64,000 nucleotides of DNA. Origin: Gaoshiqia hydrogeniformans. GTDB taxonomy: Bacteria; Bacteroidota; Bacteroidia; Bacteroidales; Prolixibacteraceae. Under the pieces are notes generated by a model that saw only the letters and a list, made by a program, of their open reading frames with translations, had not been told where the DNA came from and ran no database searches. This document shows, one piece after another, positions 63,901 through 64,000 of this stretch; position 1 is the first letter of the stretch, and each line of letters begins with the position of its first letter. The stretch spans positions 5,580,001-5,644,000 of the forward strand of contig NZ_CP186334.1 in NCBI RefSeq assembly GCF_049347105.1, read 5' to 3'. A program made the translations under genes and the position numbers.

Positions 63901-64000
63901 ATTCCTCCATTTGAAAAGCAATTCCTTCTTCCGTGATGTCGTCATTCCAGTCCCACAGCGGGGCGCTGCGGTATTCCGACGGCGGATCGACAAGCAGTTT
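60956..64000 (-). CDS. GH106-like alpha-L-rhamnosidase, C-terminal 1014 codons (runs off the right edge)
   Basis: The reading frame is open to the window end; codons 1-30 visible there read VDPPSEYRSAPLWDWNDDI..., before an internal methionine at 63910, so the true start lies outside. The barrel part has GIGGVFVHPRPGLITEYLS, WIYDENSYPSGFAGGHVP, FTDEPNLEAAMPRG and LSETYGGGGWQMDFAEQKR, which match the GH106 type catalytic core (acid residues in TDEP and SETYGG). A long C-terminal region (about 480-1014) adds beta-sandwich modules including galactose-binding-like ends. It is probably a retained or inverting exo-rhamnosidase acting with GH78. Signal peptide not visible. Confidence 0.78.
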   Translation of the reverse strand, partial: KLLVDPPSEYRSAPLWDWNDDITEEGIAFQMEEFKKAGIGGVFVHPRPGLITEYLSDEWFHLFDYTLQKGKELDMKVWIYDENSYPSGFAGGHVPAEMPDSYQHGAGLGLEIQQELTVAPNDTIVVVLHQTENGFTDITSELVQWNGKKGDFYIFRKTYPQKSPWYGGFTYVDLLVKGVTEKFIDLTMTKGYERNSAYFGNTLPGIFTDEPNLEAAMPRGTMLRWTPGLWETFQQRWGYDLKINLPSLVEETGDWKKVRHDYYELLLELFVDRWAKPWSKYCDDRNLKWTGHYWEHGWPEPTHGFDEAAFYIWHQQPGVDMLGNKLDREGLGGQFGNDRAVRELASAANQAGRTRTLSETYGGGGWQMDFAEQKRLADWQAVLGVNFVNQHLSYYTIKGVRKFDYPPSFSYHEPWWAHYKILGDYLGRISMAMAAGQQINHTLVLQPNTTAWMYFSRKEKNPTIQTIRDGFKNFVWQLEQKHWEYDLGSENVLKELGQVNKGKMVVGQRAYSLVVIPAEMENIDQQTFELLQKYLEQGGKLLSFTRQIARLNGAESDKVNQLASQYPEQWFFVRDLNDSIANQMFASHEFEMLDKTNNGMLYHQQRMLDDGQLVFVVNSHETEKAAATVSVQGKQVIWIDLLSGKEFSYPAASANKRVSFEFELQPGGSALFAVTNKKSEAPEFVSEEKNREEIAASGEMRIKRESDNLLPINYLDLKTAKTDQKEIYFVKAANHLFTENGVEIGNPWQHKVQYKKSYLEMDSLFQSGSGFEANYHFYIDKNLSQETVKNIRAVVERPELWQIFVNGELAEKVPDAFWIDKDFPVFAIGQFLKTGKNTITLKSPRMTILTEIMPVYLLGGFLVKPDANGFVLAEGELTGMGSWAAAGLPFYSQQVSYSQNFQIEKENGCSYHLGLGQWKGTVAEVLVNGKAAGLIAWAPYELDITGELENGQNEITVQITGSLKNTFGVFYNKNDNWIWGPHAWMNAPEKSPAASDYALIDYGLFETFKVYCVK

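Overview
The window comes from a Bacteroidota genome. The evidence is three SusC/SusD pairs, FecR-type anti-sigma factors with a DUF4974-like tail, a Bacteroidetes-type ECF sigma factor, BACON domains, and start sites preceded by TAnnTTTG-like -7 boxes rather than sigma-70 boxes. The mix of laminarinase, GH92, GH97 and rhamnosidases with anaerobe-style ADP-forming acetate-CoA ligase would suit a Marinilabiliales/Prolixibacteraceae-type polysaccharide degrader; that rank is a guess.

Left edge (1-770): the end of an IS66-like element, a small remnant with inverted ends, and an ECF sigma gene cut off after region 2. Next (818-22643, all minus strand) is a double polysaccharide utilisation locus. 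In transcription order it holds FecR2-SusC2-SusD2, then GH92-ROK kinase-(alpha/alpha)6 glycosidase-GH3, then ECF sigma-FecR1-SusC1-SusD1-GH16. Both SusC proteins carry an STN signalling domain and both have a FecR partner, but only one intact sigma gene is present. Hairpins sit in several intercistronic gaps.

The middle (22848-36379) is mixed: a lipoprotein, an M20 dipeptidase, a YceI-porin-YceI-Rrf2 operon with an internal terminator and a candidate operator, a PQQ-propeller lipoprotein, then about 1.1 kb of repeat-rich non-coding DNA, an A+T-rich patch holding a broken chimeric gene and a HAD phosphatase, an ADP-forming acyl-CoA synthetase, a Usp-like protein and an outer-membrane barrel.

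Region 36449-55894 is the most unusual part. Ten co-directional genes run GDPD - calcineurin-like phosphoesterase - SusC - SusD - BACON lipoprotein - GlpT - GlpD - GlpK - GlpF - DUF3788, with short gaps throughout. A DeoR/GlpR-type regulator diverges from it, followed by a periplasmic HAD phosphatase and a second glpD. I read this as a SusCD-based system for capturing glycerophosphodiesters (phospholipid head groups or poly-glycerol-phosphate), cutting them in the periplasm, importing glycerol-3-phosphate and glycerol, and feeding dihydroxyacetone phosphate to glycolysis. A shared CAAATATTTYGAAA motif lies upstream of both the big operon and the second glpD.

The right end (56365-64000) carries GH97, GH78 and a partial GH106-like enzyme, suggesting attack on rhamnose- and galactose-containing pectic side chains. 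A MITE-like inverted repeat separates this block from the glycerol locus. No rRNA, tRNA or CRISPR array was seen.
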